Below are positions 1-11,600 of a DNA stretch of 64,000 nt, in pieces. Source of the DNA: Vicia villosa (Eukaryota > Streptophyta > Magnoliopsida > Fabales > Fabaceae). A model generated the notes under the pieces. It saw nothing but the letters and a program-made list of their open reading frames with translations, made no database searches and had not been told where the DNA came from. A program made the translations under genes and the position numbers. Location of the stretch: the NCBI RefSeq assembly GCF_029867415.1, contig NW_026705407.1:496001-560000 (forward strand), given 5' to 3'. Every line of letters begins with the position of its first letter. Positions within the stretch are counted from its first letter, which is position 1.

Positions 1-552
1 CAAGATAGCTTTTGTGAGATGTTTGAAGATAATGATAGGAATGTTAACTTTCCTCTTAAGTAAGAAGTAGTACATAAATTGGATATCCCACATCATTATG
101 TTCTGCTAGTTCTCTTTTCATGGGAGAAAATTGCCCACAAGAAGTTGGTGCCAGATCCTTCCTAAGAAGGCAGTGAAAGCATGACCGGGACCGGTGAAGA
201 TGCTTCTTAAAACATCAGAAATAATTTTACTATAGGGATCTTCACAAATAACCCCAGTGCTCTCGCACTTCATAACTCTGGAAATGAGTTTCATAAAGAG
301 AGTTAAAGGAGAACCAGAGACCTTGGAGCAGATGATGGTCTTTCCTTCTTGGTCCATTTGAATGCACGCATGCATCCAAAAATTCGCAAGCATGTTAAGA
401 TACATTGGACCATCTAAGATGGTAAGGTAGTGTTCCGAGTTTTGGGTGGTAAACATGCCTTGAAGATCGACTCCATGTTTGTCAAACTCTTCAGATGAAG
501 GGTTAAACTCTTTGTGGATGGAAGAGATGATGTCGCTGTGAGAAAAAGACAT
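1..552 (-). pseudogene. Antisense gene 2 of H, decayed (plant transposon-protein-like)
   Basis: Minus-strand copy of the second antisense gene. The ATG is at 550-552 (MSFSHSDIISS...), chosen because it aligns with the start of the P copy (MAETLSFNDIK). The reading frame is open to a TGA at 118-120, after the block RIWHQLLVGNF shared with P. Beyond the stop, bases 1-117 still match the P copy in another frame: KVNIPIIIFKHLTKAIL aligns to KINIPLMIFKGLVKAVS. The gene therefore continues off the left edge and is broken by a stop plus an indel. The conserved blocks (an FWMxA segment near residue 55, then RIWHQxLVGNF) resemble the putative plant transposon protein family; biochemical role unknown. 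A TATA box lies about 90 bp upstream. Confidence 0.7.
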
Positions 553-637
553 AGTTGGCGCAAGAAAGAAATGAAAGAAAATGAAGAGATATGAAAGGAG
601 TTGAAAAGGTGTGAAACAATAGCGAAGGTTGGAAGGG

Positions 638-645
638 TTTATATA
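638..645 (-). promoter_or_regulatory. TATA box of antisense gene 2 in H
   Basis: The minus strand reads TATATAAA about 90 bp upstream of the ATG at 552. The P copy has the same octamer 13023-13030, about 110 bp upstream of its ATG. Conservation in two diverged elements supports a dedicated promoter for the antisense gene. Confidence 0.6.
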
Positions 646-1087
646 GGAGTAACTCACAATGGAGTAGGTTACGCCATGTATCGTCAATGGGCCACGTGTT
701 GCTTCCCTGTGGGGAAATGTGTAGTCCACCGTTTACTGGTCTTGGAAGTTGAAGCGCAATCATTTCATAACTGACATGCGCACGTCTTAATGAGACGTTT
801 TGGGAAAAGATGAGTCATAATTAACTGGAAATTATGATTTTTGGGTTACTGGAACGTCAAATCAAAACGTAATGGCTGCAAGGAATGCCTATATTGCGTG
901 TGCGTAGTATCGAGGCAATTATTATGGCTAAAAAGGTGAATACATATAAAAAAAAAATAAGATTTGCCAAAAAATAATATTTTAATATTACAGGCCAAAA
1001 GTAGTCGAGAAAAGGAAATATCCATTGATGTATTCTATTACAAAAGAGTCAGCAGATAGAAAACACTTTAAAGATCATTACAACTGA

Positions 1088-2745
1088 TTAATGGCTAAAT
1101 TCATCAGGGAGATTGTTCTTCATATGAGAATATTGGGAAGCCAGTATGGACAAACTTCGTTCAATCGTAGCTTGATGCTTCTTCAATTCTTCGATCTTTG
1201 GCTCCAATTTTTGGCCGTCTCGATGTGTCGAATGCTCATTTGGACTACTTCATCTATTTCTTTTCGATTTAGCTTATGAATCTCATCTCGAAGATTCTTT
1301 CCAACCTTTACTTTCTCTTGGAGAAGTTCAATCTATTCCTCCCATGATTTGATATTTGCCTCACAAGTGTCATACTCTTGTTGATACTTCGAATGCTCAA
1401 GTTCCAAAGTCTCAACTTTGACAGTTGAGTCACCAGCAGCCTTCCATGAAGAGGTTTGGGTAGCTACTTTCGTACTTAACTTCTTACTAACCTCTTGTTT
1501 ACGAAGATTATCTGATTGGAGTTGGTCAAGTAAGAAACCTAATGAGACAATCACCCTCAAAACCTCTTCAAAAACATTGAGCAAATCCACTTTCCTTAGA
1601 AGGGTCTTTAATCCAAAACAGGTGGTAGCATCTTTTCCCAATACTTCGACTAGGTTGATATCAAAGAAATTTTCCTTTATTTTGTGGAGGAGACTTTGGC
1701 TGTTAGGTTTTGCATTGTTATCTACAGAAGTAGTCGAAGAGGCTCCATCTTTGATAGGCGAACCACCCTTGGCATTCATCATGGATTTAAGGAAGCTCAC
1801 AAGATTGGTAGTTTTGGGACGCTCTAATTCAACTGATGAAAGTGTTGGAGGGGTATTGGTCGAAACAGTCTCGTGAACAATGATCTTCCCAAAGGGTTAA
1901 TTCTCTGTATTTCCTGGTTGAAGTTGGCTAGAAGCTTCGTCCCTAGTTTCATTCTCAGGGTTAGTTTCCTCGCTCCTTATAGATTGTTCGATCCCTTCGT
2001 CAGTATTTAATAGCTGGCGATTCTCCTCCATCTCAATATTTTGATCAATGATTGGAGACGAATCATTCGAGCGAGTACCTTCAGTGTGTTCAGTTGAAGG
2101 AACATTTGTAGAAGGTTCATCATCTTCAATAACTAGAGAAAGAGCTTGTGAATTTCGTTGTTGAATAGCTTCCATAAAGAGTTATTTACATCAAACCGAG
2201 ATTTTTCAAAGAAGAGAATATTAGTAAACAAAAGGGACATGAGATTGCACCTTGAAGATTTTCAATTTCCGCAGAAGGATTTGATGTCTTAAGATCGGAG
2301 GTGGCAGTACCCACATCATCCTACTAATTTAGAAGGGTTTAACTCAAATTAAAAGTTAGGATGAAGCCTACAACAAGGTGATAAAAGATTAGATTCTTTA
2401 CCTTTGCCAGAACGTTATTAGGGTTCGAATTGTGACTCTCGCCGACAAGTATGGTTCCAGCTATCTTTTGAGGATGTTCTTCAGAAGAGATTTTGTCACT
2501 TGAAGACGTAGGCTTAAAAGTCCCAGATCCATTTCCTTTAACCGAGGAGACGGTGATCTTTTGTCTTTTCTTCACCATCAGTTTGGTGTGAGGAGGATAC
2601 CCATCTTCGTCATCTAAGGCAATGGTGACGCTTGCAGTCGAGGCTTTCCGTTTAGGAGTCGTTGGAAATTTTGTATTCTGGAGATAGTTATGTCAGAAAA
2701 AAATGACATTAGAGCAAAGCATAAACTAGAGGTCAAAGTACTTAC
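1088..2745 (-). pseudogene. Antisense PMD gene of H, exons 3-5 (decayed)
   Basis: Continuation of the PMD gene whose first two exons are at 54881-57191. Exon 3 is 2677-2402 (276 nt; acceptor CTCCAG, donor AAG|GTAAAG), a basic Ser/Lys-rich stretch with KKRQK. Exon 4 is 2320-2251 (70 nt, same length as in P). Exon 5 starts near 2167 and ends with TAA at 1088-1090. It encodes an acidic linker, then a predicted coiled-coil region (SFLKSMMNA, KENFFDINLVEVLGK, KTLLRKVDLL) matching P at about 11875-12580. All intron phases agree with P. A stop at 1897-1899 and frame changes between 1800 and 1900 and near 1332 show that it is dead. Confidence 0.75.
2741..2745. repeat. TSD CTTAC of solo LTR A, left copy
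   Basis: CTTAC precedes LTR A here and recurs at 54876-54880, after E1's right end. The right copy was displaced when E1 inserted across the A/TSD boundary. On the minus strand CTTAC is GTAAG, the splice donor after exon 2 of H's PMD gene. Confidence 0.85.
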
Positions 2746-3430
2746 TGTCGCACGCTTGCGAAAAGAGGAACAGAGTTGCCACTAATATATTTATCCCATA
2801 AGGGAAAGGAATATCAGGAAACCTAACAAAGATTAAGAGCGAGGTCTTTCGACCAGAGAATCTAGGTACGAGAGTCGGTTACGCGAGGGGAAGATATTAG
2901 CACCCCTCACGCCCATCGTACTCGATGGTATCCACCTAAGTTTGTTTCTATCTAAAGGGTGTATACTATGTCTATGTTTAAATGCGAATGAATGCAAAAA
3001 AAATACGGGAAAAAAAGGAATTATTTACAATTGTGCGCGCTTAGGCCCCGTGACCCAACGCCTACGTATCCTTTTCAGGAATCAGAGCACCGTAGTTCAG
3101 CTCAATAGTTTCTGTTTGTTTTTGTGTTTTTTAGTTGGGCGGAGTTAACGTTTGCGCTCTTGCATAAGGGACAACCTACGATGCGATCGAGCGGAAATAA
3201 CAATGCACTTAAGAAAGAAGAGAGAGAGAGAGGATTTGGTTTGTGTCTTTTAGGGTAATTCCATGATGACGAAAACCCACTACAAGGCTTCGCATCACTT
3301 CCTTACTTTGTTTTAAATCTGAACATTTATTAGGTGTTTTAAGTGTTTTTGGTTGGTGTTTTTTAAGGGGATTTGTTTGTGACTTAGATCATACAAAAAA
3401 GTTTTTTTGAATATTTAGAGAATGCACATC

Positions 3431-3546
3431 AAGGCCTAGACCTCAATCGTTTCTCTAAATAGCGGTTAAGAAATACACCGAGGCCTACACCTCAATCATT
3501 TCTCTTCCGTTAAGTAGAAAAGAACATACATCGGGGCCTACGCCCC
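3431..3546 (-). repeat. Three hairpin repeats with changing stems in LTR A
   Basis: Three units spaced 49 and 54 bp carry short inverted repeats around a constant 4-nt core. In the LTR's sense strand these are GAGGT-CTAG-GCCTT, GAGGT-GTAG-GCCTC and GGGGC-GTAG-GCCCC. Pairing is retained (with G-U pairs) while stem bases change. Confidence 0.6.
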
Positions 3547-5316
3547 AATCATTTCTTTCCCACTATGAAAAAAGAGTAGCGGTATGAGCTTCGTCGATAT
3601 TTAGTAGAGTTTTTAAGGTTGAAAAAGAAAACGAAATGAAAAAGGGAACTAGCCTATTTTCTAATCTATGTTGTTTATACAAGGGAAATTCTAAGTCTAA
3701 TGATCAATATAAATTGCATAAATGCATAAAAATAATGGGCAAAAACTAAACAATTCACCAAGGAACATATAAAGCAAACAAAAAGGGATTCAATCAAAAT
3801 TCTATCCAAAATTATTTACAAAAAAATGAATCAAAGCAAGAAAGAAAATACAAGTAAATTGTCAAAGAAATGAATTATTAAAGGTATTAAAACAATTAAA
3901 AAAATCGAGACAATTATTTACACATTCTAAAATACCTAGAAACAATTTTTATGCATTTTCATATTTGAGTCAAAAAGAAATTATGAATTAAAAGCAAAAG
4001 AAAACAATATTAAAATAAGAACTAGAATCTAAACTGCAGGGGGGTGCATCAGTAATTTAAAATGAACTAAAACTATGTTGTGAGAATTTTGGGCCAGAAA
4101 CAGGAGGGTGGGAAGAGCAGTGTGCTAAGTCCAAAGCCCAGAAGCGTGTGGTGCATTAGCAAACGAGGGGTGTAACCAGAAATGTCTTCCAAGCCCATTC
4201 AATTTCGTGGCCCAATCACACTTATCACTCACTTCCATTTTTGTTTCACCATTTTATTCAGCAAAGCATCTATTTCATTTTATTTTTAGCATATGATTAT
4301 TAGTGTGTAACGTGACATAGCACCAAAAGGACCCTACATCAATTGGTCAAATTCTTTTTAAGTCACAAAAAGACAAAACTATATGGCCAGCCAATCAAAT
4401 TTAAACACTGCAATTTCCAATCATTATAATAAAACAAAATGTCAAGATAGATGGGAACATAGGCCACTTGGAATGTGCCACGTAAGCTCAGCATGGAGAA
4501 AGAGAAATAGAACCCTCGCCGGACCACTGTTACGCCGATCATCTTCTCCGGCGGCTTCACCACGCCGGAGACCATCGACTTGCCCAGGAAACAGAAAAGG
4601 CTACACCTTTCCACTCGGTTTTCGCCACTGAATTCAAATATGGCACCCGTTTCCTTCAACACATTCTCTAATTCTTAAACCGAAAATAAATCTAAAACCC
4701 TATCTTGAAGAAAACTCACAGAATCCTACTCTAAGCGCATCAACATGCTCGTGATCAATCACAGAACTCGAATATAGGACTTAAGCATTCAAAACAGCAA
4801 TAAATCAGAGGAAACGAGCCAAGCTTTTAAGAGGCCAAGCAATACATAGAAATGCATCATGCATATTGAGAACATGGAATAGAATACTTACTTGCTCTAT
4901 TCTTGATTAACAGGAAAAAGAAATCTCTATGAATCTAGGCTCCGGATGATCACGATGCTACCGTTGCTATAGCTCCTAGATGAAGATCTTCAACTGTGAA
5001 CTATGCTCGGTTTGGAGATCTTGCAGGTTGTACTAAGGTGACAAAGATCCGAGAACCTTGGAGTAGTGATGATGATGTTGATTCGGTGATGGTCATTTGA
5101 AGAAGAGTGAGAGAGTTGATGAACGAAGGTTGATGGTGGATGAAGGTGCCATGGCGGCTAAAGGTGGTTGAAGGTGGTGGTTACAAGTTTGTTATGGATG
5201 TAACAAACTTTCTGTTAGAAGTGAAGAGAGGGAGAGAATCGAGAGGGAAAGAAAAAGAGAGAGTTTTTGAAAAGTGAGAAAATGAGAGTGTGTCCGAGCT
5301 TATGAAGGGTTTTTGG

Positions 5317-5324
5317 TATTTATA
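5317..5324 (-). promoter_or_regulatory. Putative TATA box of LTR A
   Basis: The minus strand reads ACTATAAATACC. It is the best TATA match in the LTR, about 1.65 kb from the LTR's own start, as expected for a long Ogre-type U3. Confidence 0.45.
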
Positions 5325-5795
5325 GTATGGAGGTGCATGGGCTTTATGGTGTGGAGTGTGGTACTGGATCCTTATCTCATGCTTAATGAACAAGTAGTGT
5401 GCATTTGTAGTAAGCTCTTCCTTTGCTTTTACGTGAACAGAGCATGCATAGCTAAATATGGGAATGGTTGGGTTACAAGAATTTGTAGGTTGCTCATTAG
5501 ACTAACACCCAAGGTACCCACCTTGTGATCTGATAACTCTAACTACAGGCCTTCAAACTATACAATCTTGGTGTCAATTTAAAGAGGATATAGCATAGAA
5601 TGATTTCCATGCTTGGAGGTTTTTGAAATGATGCTTAGAAGTAAGGGAAAAGTGACTTGGAACAAGGTGGATTATGGCTGCATAGGCTTGTGCGCGCGTG
5701 ACCTGGGTTTGGCTTGATCTTTGTCCAAATGAACTTTTGCAAGGGCACACCTTTAGGGTTCTGTATCTCACTGATCATGCTACCAAAATTAATGG

Positions 5796-6975
5796 CCATT
5801 AGCTTTTTGGATAGAGGGCATGGCAAGGAAGAGTTTGATAGCTAGCTTGGGCTTTAAGGAAGGTTGTGGAGCCTTAAAATTAGCTTCAAAGTTGGAACAC
5901 CAGGTGTTTGATAGAATGCACGCGCATGACCTGGAATTCTGCCCAACCAGATGCCTGACCATGACTAGTGTGAACACATGACTTTGTTGCATCCTAGCTG
6001 ATCCATTACACATCCAAATAACATGATTCTTGGCTCATTGTGTAGAGGACATGGAGGAAAGTAGATGCATACCAAGTTTGAGTTTGTAGCACATTCGTAG
6101 AGCTCAAGAAACTGGTTCCAATATGGCACACCATATGTTTGATACAATGCTTACGCGTGGCCTGAATTTTGGCCTGGGTCATGACTTGGATCAAATGAGT
6201 TTCTTAAAACTTCAAACCACTTTATCTTTTCAACCAAGCTTCCAATGAAAAAACTTTCAACTAGAAAGTTGTAGTATCCCATGATCTGAACATTTTTGAT
6301 GTTGGGAATTTTCTGAAATAAGGCCTTTTGACACATGTAATCTAATGGTGAAGTTGACTGCTCATCAAACTTTTAACAATCAAAATATCTTCTAAGTATG
6401 AAAACTTTCCATTTTTGATTTTTTCTATTTTTGGCGACTTTTGTCAAACTCCTGATTTTATTCATTCTTTGACTTTTCTTGATCGATTTTCCACCAAAAG
6501 TCAATATTTGAGTGATTGGTCTGATTTTAACCCAAAAGTCAACTATTCTGATTTTTCTCCTATCTTAATGAAATCCCCGATTAATCAGTTTCCAACCAAT
6601 GGCAATCAACTGAACACCTCCACACAGTCATCATACCATCTCCCTTCATAAAAAGTCAACTGCGTTGACTTTGGTCAAGAAACCCTAATTCAGGATAATC
6701 TGATGAACAACAAGCTCGTACTTTCTAACAATGCTCTGGATTGAAGGTGAGCAAACCCTGATTCAAGAGAGCCCTCAGAAGGATGATGCCACAGGACCAG
6801 ACCTTAGATCCTTATATTTGATCAGAAATTCTTTGTGCCAGGAGCTCCTTTCTTGTCACCTTTTGGGATAGTAACAATGATATGAATGCCTGAATTGGGC
6901 CATGACCTAAATGATGTATGTATATGAATTATAAGCCAGATAAATAAGGGTAGGACAAATTTGGGGTATGACACT
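5796..6975. repeat. Left copy of a duplicated segment (end of LTR A + TSD)
   Basis: Bases 5796-6975 match 40214-41423 almost base for base, including the terminal ACACT. The left copy lacks about 35 bp near 6650 that the right copy has. Both are followed directly by the TGTCGC start of an E1 LTR, so the junction 'end of A - ACACT - E1 LTR' exists twice in the window. Confidence 0.85.
6971..6975. repeat. TSD ACACT of E1, left copy
   Basis: ACACT lies immediately before E1's left end (TGTCGC at 6976) and immediately after its right end at 54873-54877. A third copy at 41419-41423 belongs to the internal duplication. Confidence 0.85.
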
Positions 6976-7221
6976 TGTCGCTACCCGCGAAAAATGGAAT
7001 CAGAGTCGCCACTAATATATTCATCCCATCGCGGGAAAGGGATATCAGAAACCTAACTCGAAACAAGAATAAGGTCTTTCGACCAGAGAATAGGGTACGG
7101 GAGTCGGTTACGCGAGGGGAAGGTGCTAGCACCCCTCACGCCCATCGTACTCGATGGTATCCACCTATGTTTGTTTCTATCTAAAGGGTGTCTAATGTCT
7201 AAACCTAAATGCCAATGAATG
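6976..7221 (-). repeat. Left LTR of E1, outer part
   Basis: TGTCGCTACCCGCGA... to the insertion point of P. It matches the start of the right LTR at 41424-41668 nearly completely. It continues at 31806 after P; GAATG at 7217-7221 is the duplicated target of P. Confidence 0.85.
7217..7221. repeat. TSD GAATG of P, left copy
   Basis: GAATG before P's left LTR and again at 31801-31805 after its right LTR. The unoccupied E1 LTR at 41664 reads straight through this site (aatGAATGcaaaag), which confirms the empty site. Confidence 0.95.
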
Positions 7222-8211
7222 TGTTTACGGTGATTTCCGGTAAACAACCGCTAGTCTTCCAAACTATAATAAATATGATTTGGTTACTCGCAGGATCGAC
7301 TAGATTGATCCTAGGACACATAGTCAAGACGATTGTTATCAATGTTCATTCGAACCATATTCATGATTTGTCTTTTTCAATAAGCGTTGTTCGATTAAAG
7401 AACAAATAGTCTTGATAATCACTTTGTTATATATAAATGTGACTTCAACGAAAAGATAAGTAACATAACATATGAAATTAAAAGGACTATTAAAACGTAA
7501 AGAATCTTAAACTGCAGGAATGTTAAAGACTTTGAAAGTAAATAACATGAAAGTAATTCGAAAGTAAATGACATTAAAGTAAAGATACAAAAATGTAAAT
7601 GGCAAGAAGTAAACGAAATGCAGTAATTCTGGAAGATATTTAAAACAAAAGATAATACACATGTATTAAAGTGGTGGTGTCATACGTACATTTTCTCAGC
7701 GAACTCTTTCTCTTAACGCTTTGTACTTGAGTAAATATGTGAGTGATTTGTACAAAATGAACACACAGAATCCTAACATTAAGACTCCTATTTATACTAG
7801 TTTCGACCTTAACGGTCCTATACTAATCTGCTGCCACGTTTCTCATAAGAACTTCTAGCGATGCCATCTGTTACTTGGACAGTTACAAAACCGTCTTCGA
7901 ATTTCAAATCTTCTCGCCTAAGTCTGTCTTCGACGCGTGGCAGTGTATTAAACAAACACTACAAAAAAAACACGCTAAGTAGTAATACTTGAATATATTT
8001 ATAAATTTGTCTAAGTCCCCGAAGACACATACTTTTCACTAGCTTTCAGTATTCATTATCTTCATAGCGAACTTAGAAATCTTTACTCTCGAAGCATGAC
8101 CATCAGTAGCCATTCTTTTATTTTTAAGGGATGGCCATCAGTAACCATCTTTCCTTCGATTTTCTACTTCTTCGAAGGACAAATACTACAAAATGAAATC
8201 TTCAGCTAACA
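7222..8211 (-). repeat. 3' LTR of P (left)
   Basis: 990 bp with the same ends and length as 30811-31800. In element sense it starts TGTTAGCTGAAGATTTCG and ends CACCGTAAACA. It carries a TATA box at 7788-7796. Confidence 0.95.
7788..7796 (-). promoter_or_regulatory. TATA box in left LTR of P
   Basis: The minus strand reads TATAAATAG, also present in the right LTR (31377-31385). H's LTR has TATAAATAAG at the equivalent place (58025-58034). Conservation across three LTRs supports a promoter element. Confidence 0.65.
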
Positions 8212-8224
8212 AATTGCCCCCAAT
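8212..8224 (-). other. Polypurine tract of P
   Basis: The minus strand reads ATTGGGGGCAATT directly abutting the 3' LTR. H has the identical 13 bases at 57639-57651 beside its 3' LTR. This is the expected place for priming of plus-strand DNA. Confidence 0.75.
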
Positions 8225-8424
8225 AAATGCCTGTTTCGAGAGCCAACAGAAATAGGCGTTTCTTGTCATTATAAGATTTCGTTCTTTATTGATCTTTGAG
8301 AGTTCCAAGACTGCTGACTAACGTCATAATCATTGATGACCCTGTTTCCGAAACGTCTTGTCATTTTCAAAGATGTCTTCTCATAACTTACATTCCCACG
8401 TTTTAACCTTACTTCTTGATCATT

Positions 8425-8443
8425 ACTCCTACATACTAGGAGT
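8425..8443 (+). promoter_or_regulatory. Conserved stem-loop upstream of antisense PMD gene
   Basis: ACTCCTA-CATAC-TAGGAGT: perfect 7-bp arms and a 5-nt loop, about 220 bp upstream of the ATG. H has the same device (CTCCTA/TAGGAG arms at 57422-57438) with a different loop. It lies between the polypurine tract and the antisense promoter; function unknown. Confidence 0.5.
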
Positions 8444-8488
8444 GAAGCTAACTTTATTCGACCGCCGTTAAATTAAATCACCAGCCGC

Positions 8489-8549
8489 CACGTGTTCTTT
8501 GGATTTTACCCAAAAGATTTAAAAAGGGTTTCCGTTAAACCTTTAAATA
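8489..8549 (+). promoter_or_regulatory. Putative promoter of the antisense PMD gene (G-box and TATA-like)
   Basis: CACGTG at 8489-8494 is a plant G-box core. TTTAAATA at 8542-8549, about 115 bp before the ATG, is TATA-like. H conserves AAACCTTTAAATA (TATA-like part 57305-57312, minus) at the same distance. H also has a CACGTG (57461-57466), but farther upstream. Promoter activity is inferred. Confidence 0.5.
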
Positions 8550-8662
8550 CTTGGTCTTGCACTTCTACACAACCTTTCATTCCTATTTCTTTATCTTCTT
8601 CAACAAAAACCAAACATCTTCAATCTCTTCAAAATTTCGCTCCCTTAATCAGAAATTTCTCT

Positions 8663-11600
8663 ATGGCTTCATCTTCAAATGTTCTTCAACCTGCTCTGAA
8701 GCTCCAATCAACAACACGGTCTGGGGAACAAGAGCACGTTCAAAACCCTAACACCGAAGAAATACGCGCTATTTACGCTTCCCACGTAATCATTCCCTTT
8801 GAACTTTCTGGAAAATCTCTCGCTTTTATGGGTCCATTACCAGGTGAAAATATCCCATCTCTGAATAAATTCTTCCCTGTTTATTACAAGACTAGACCAT
8901 TAGTTAGCAAAATTAGGACAGATGAAGATGGCTGTTCTCCCTCAGGAAAATCTGCTAACATGGAAGAAACTCCAACTGTAACTCCTTTAGCTTTAGCGAA
9001 AATTAGGTTAAACTATATGACCAACTCTGTAAAAGTGTTTAGGTCAATTCCTTTAGCCAAAGATCCTGATTTGTACTATGCCTGGTTAAAAAAAGTAGAG
9101 AAACAGAAAGAATCCTTCTGGAAATCGTTAGGAATATACGATTTGATTCAACTGTCAAAGACATGTTTAGAATACAACCAACCCATGTTAGTAGCAGCGG
9201 TTCACTTTTGGGATGCTTCTCACAACACTTTCCATCTCCCCTGTGGAATGGTTACCCCTACTCTTTTTGATGTGGCTGCGATTACAGGACTTCGACCAAC
9301 AGGCGAAACCTTCTATCCTAACGAAATGGATAATGATACTATTGGTTTTAATGACTCACAAGTCACTTATACTGCATTCATCCAGAAGCATCATATTACC
9401 ACCGAAACGGCAGTATCCGATGAAGAACATATTGCTTTTCTAGCGCTATGGCTTTCACGATGTGCCTTCTGCTCAAGATCTATAAAAGAGATACCTTTGC
9501 ATGGCTAATCAGTTGCATGCTGGAAAAAAGCTCAACCTCAACCAACTGCTTTTAGGGTCTCTTTATGAAAACCTCAGCGAAGCTGCAACCCTCACCAAGA
9601 ATTTCAAATCCGGTAGTTTACTTTATGCTGGCCCTTTCTGGCTATTACAACTGTGGCTTAATGCTACATTCGAAACTCATCTTCCTTTTCGAGGAAACGT
9701 CAATGAGGAGGATAGCAAAATCAAGAATCGAACTATAGAAGGGACCAGGTTAGCTTACCTAACTCCAAAAGAAGAAATTGGAAAGCTTCGTGAACACTTC
9801 TTGGCGTATTCAATGATGTTTGCTCGGCGTAACCAGTTCGATCCTTCTATGGCCCCCTTTGTACACAGAACAATAGGTCCTGAATGGTTTACTCGAAAAT
9901 TCCCAACAACATCTCAGGATCAACAAACTGAGTCTATGGAAATTTGGGAAGCCTTTCTGACTCCAAGGTTATTTTCCCATCGCCTTCGACCATCAAAAGG
10001 TCAATGTATTCTCATGTGCTACCAACCAAATTTGGTCTCGAGGCAGTTTGGGTTGGTTCAAATAAAACCCAAGTGTTTATATGAGAAAAGAAACCATATG
10101 TGTTTCCATACCTTGTACTTGACTGAAGAAGAATGTAAAACAAAAATCAACAAATACGTTGGCACCACCAATCTTCCTCCTGTCTCTTTCGAACCTGCTT
10201 TTTATTCTACACCAGACTTTCATCAATGGTGGACGGATTATTATAGCTCCCAAATCTTTGATGCTGATAGCCTTGCTCAAGAACTAACTGCAGCTTTTAC
10301 TGATGTGCAGGAGAATTTTCAAAAAGGTACTTCAACTCATATTAAAGAAATCCAAGCTTTTCAAAAATTCTTTGAAACTATCTACAGGCCTGATGATCTT
10401 AGTCGGACCGTTCGTGAGGCTGCAGTCGTTTTGCGCGAAAAGTTTTCCGCCAAACTGGATAAGTTGAAATTGCCCTCGTATGTTCGACCAGAACTACGTT
10501 ATGAAGTGGCTTTCAAACTTAATCCTCCAAAATTCCCTCCACTACCAAGTGCTGATTTTGGTGTGGCTCTAAGTCCTCCTTTCCCAGACTGGTTCGTGTG
10601 TGGGAATGCTCTCAAAATTCTTCGAGAGAGTACCAAAAAACGCGCTGAACGAGTGGTTCCGACTAAGCATACCTTGGATACTTTCAAAGGACATCTTCAT
10701 ATAGATCTTAAACATGTTCGTGTCCTGACCCCAATACCTGAAGGTTTGGATTAAGACAATCTTTTCGACTGACTTTTCTTTTCTTTGCTGATATACTGAT
10801 TTCAGTTTCAACTACAGCTGTTGCACGAAGGAGGAAGATCAAGGAAGCTTCTGCCAAAAAAGATTCTGGGACATCTAACAGCAACAAACTAAGTGAAAGT
10901 GATTCCATCGTTACTGGCAAGAAGCCCACGGTACATACTCATCTCATATTCTTGATTTTGTACAATCTGTGAGTAGTATCCATCTTACTTATCGTCTATT
11001 TGCCAGAGCTCGAAACCCCCAACAGGTTCGAAGCGGAAAGCTTCCTCGACAGCTGCCTCAGATGGCGAAGATAAATCTCCTCCCCAAACTAGACAAGGAC
11101 ACAAGAAGAAACAAAAAGCTGTTACTCCTTCAAGAAAAGGGAAAAGGATAAGTCCCTCTAAAGCTGCTTCTCCTGGCGATAAGGCATCCTCTGAAGAGTC
11201 TCCTTTGAAAACTGCTAGCAATGCTTTCGTTGTGGAAAGTCATAATTCAAGTCCAGATAATATCCCAACCAAGGTATTTGGGTTCCACCCCACATATTAT
11301 CTTGTGATTGTAACCAAATAATTGAACTGACATTTACCTTGTTATTGCAGGATGACGCTGGCACTGCCACTTCAGGTTTCAAGGACCATGGCTTTACCAT
11401 TAATGTTGACAAACTTTACGGTAATTGTCAAACTTTAACTTTCGTCAACTAAACCCCTCAAAGGCTTATCTTTATGACTAACTTTGCTTCGTTTAATATA
11501 GGTACCTCTCAAAACCAAACTCATGTTCTCTCACCAGTCTTCGAAGATGTTAGGCCAATTGCTACCATATTGCCTAATGAACCAGTCGAAGAAAGTCATT

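Larger units (their letters stand above)
1..2745 (+). mobile_element. Tat/Ogre-type element H, left fragment
   Basis: This is the left visible piece of a Ty3/gypsy Tat-lineage element in plus orientation. Its 5' part, with gag-pol, lies off the left edge. What remains holds two antisense (minus-strand) genes homologous to those of element P. The piece ends at the 5-bp sequence CTTAC (2741-2745), where solo LTR A was inserted. The same element resumes at 54881, because the PMD gene is interrupted within the intron after exon 2 and continues there with the correct phase. Identity rests on homology to P and on the 3' LTR at 57652-58527. The sequence is decayed, with stops and frameshifts in both genes. 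Confidence 0.85.
2746..6973 (-). mobile_element. Solo LTR 'A', Ogre-like, 4.2 kb
   Basis: A single long LTR with TG...CA ends. In its own (minus) sense it starts TGTCATACCCCAAATTTG and ends GCGACA. Its 3' 1.5 kb (plus-strand left part) resembles the E1 LTR, with shared blocks such as TGCCACTAATATAT and the run around 'tcaccgtagttcggctcaat'. It is flanked by TSD CTTAC, the right copy being split off by E1. It has a TATA box (5317-5324), degenerate hairpin repeats at 3431-3546 and three diverged copies of a segment containing CGCGYGACCTGG near 5690, 5920 and 6155. No coding region is supported; the roughly 100-codon frames inside are chance. The 5796-6973 part is duplicated at 40214-41421. Confidence 0.8.

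Noticed and set aside
4383..4662. Overlapping frames on both strands near 4400-4660
   Set aside because: Non-coding part of solo LTR A; codon content and overlap suggest chance.
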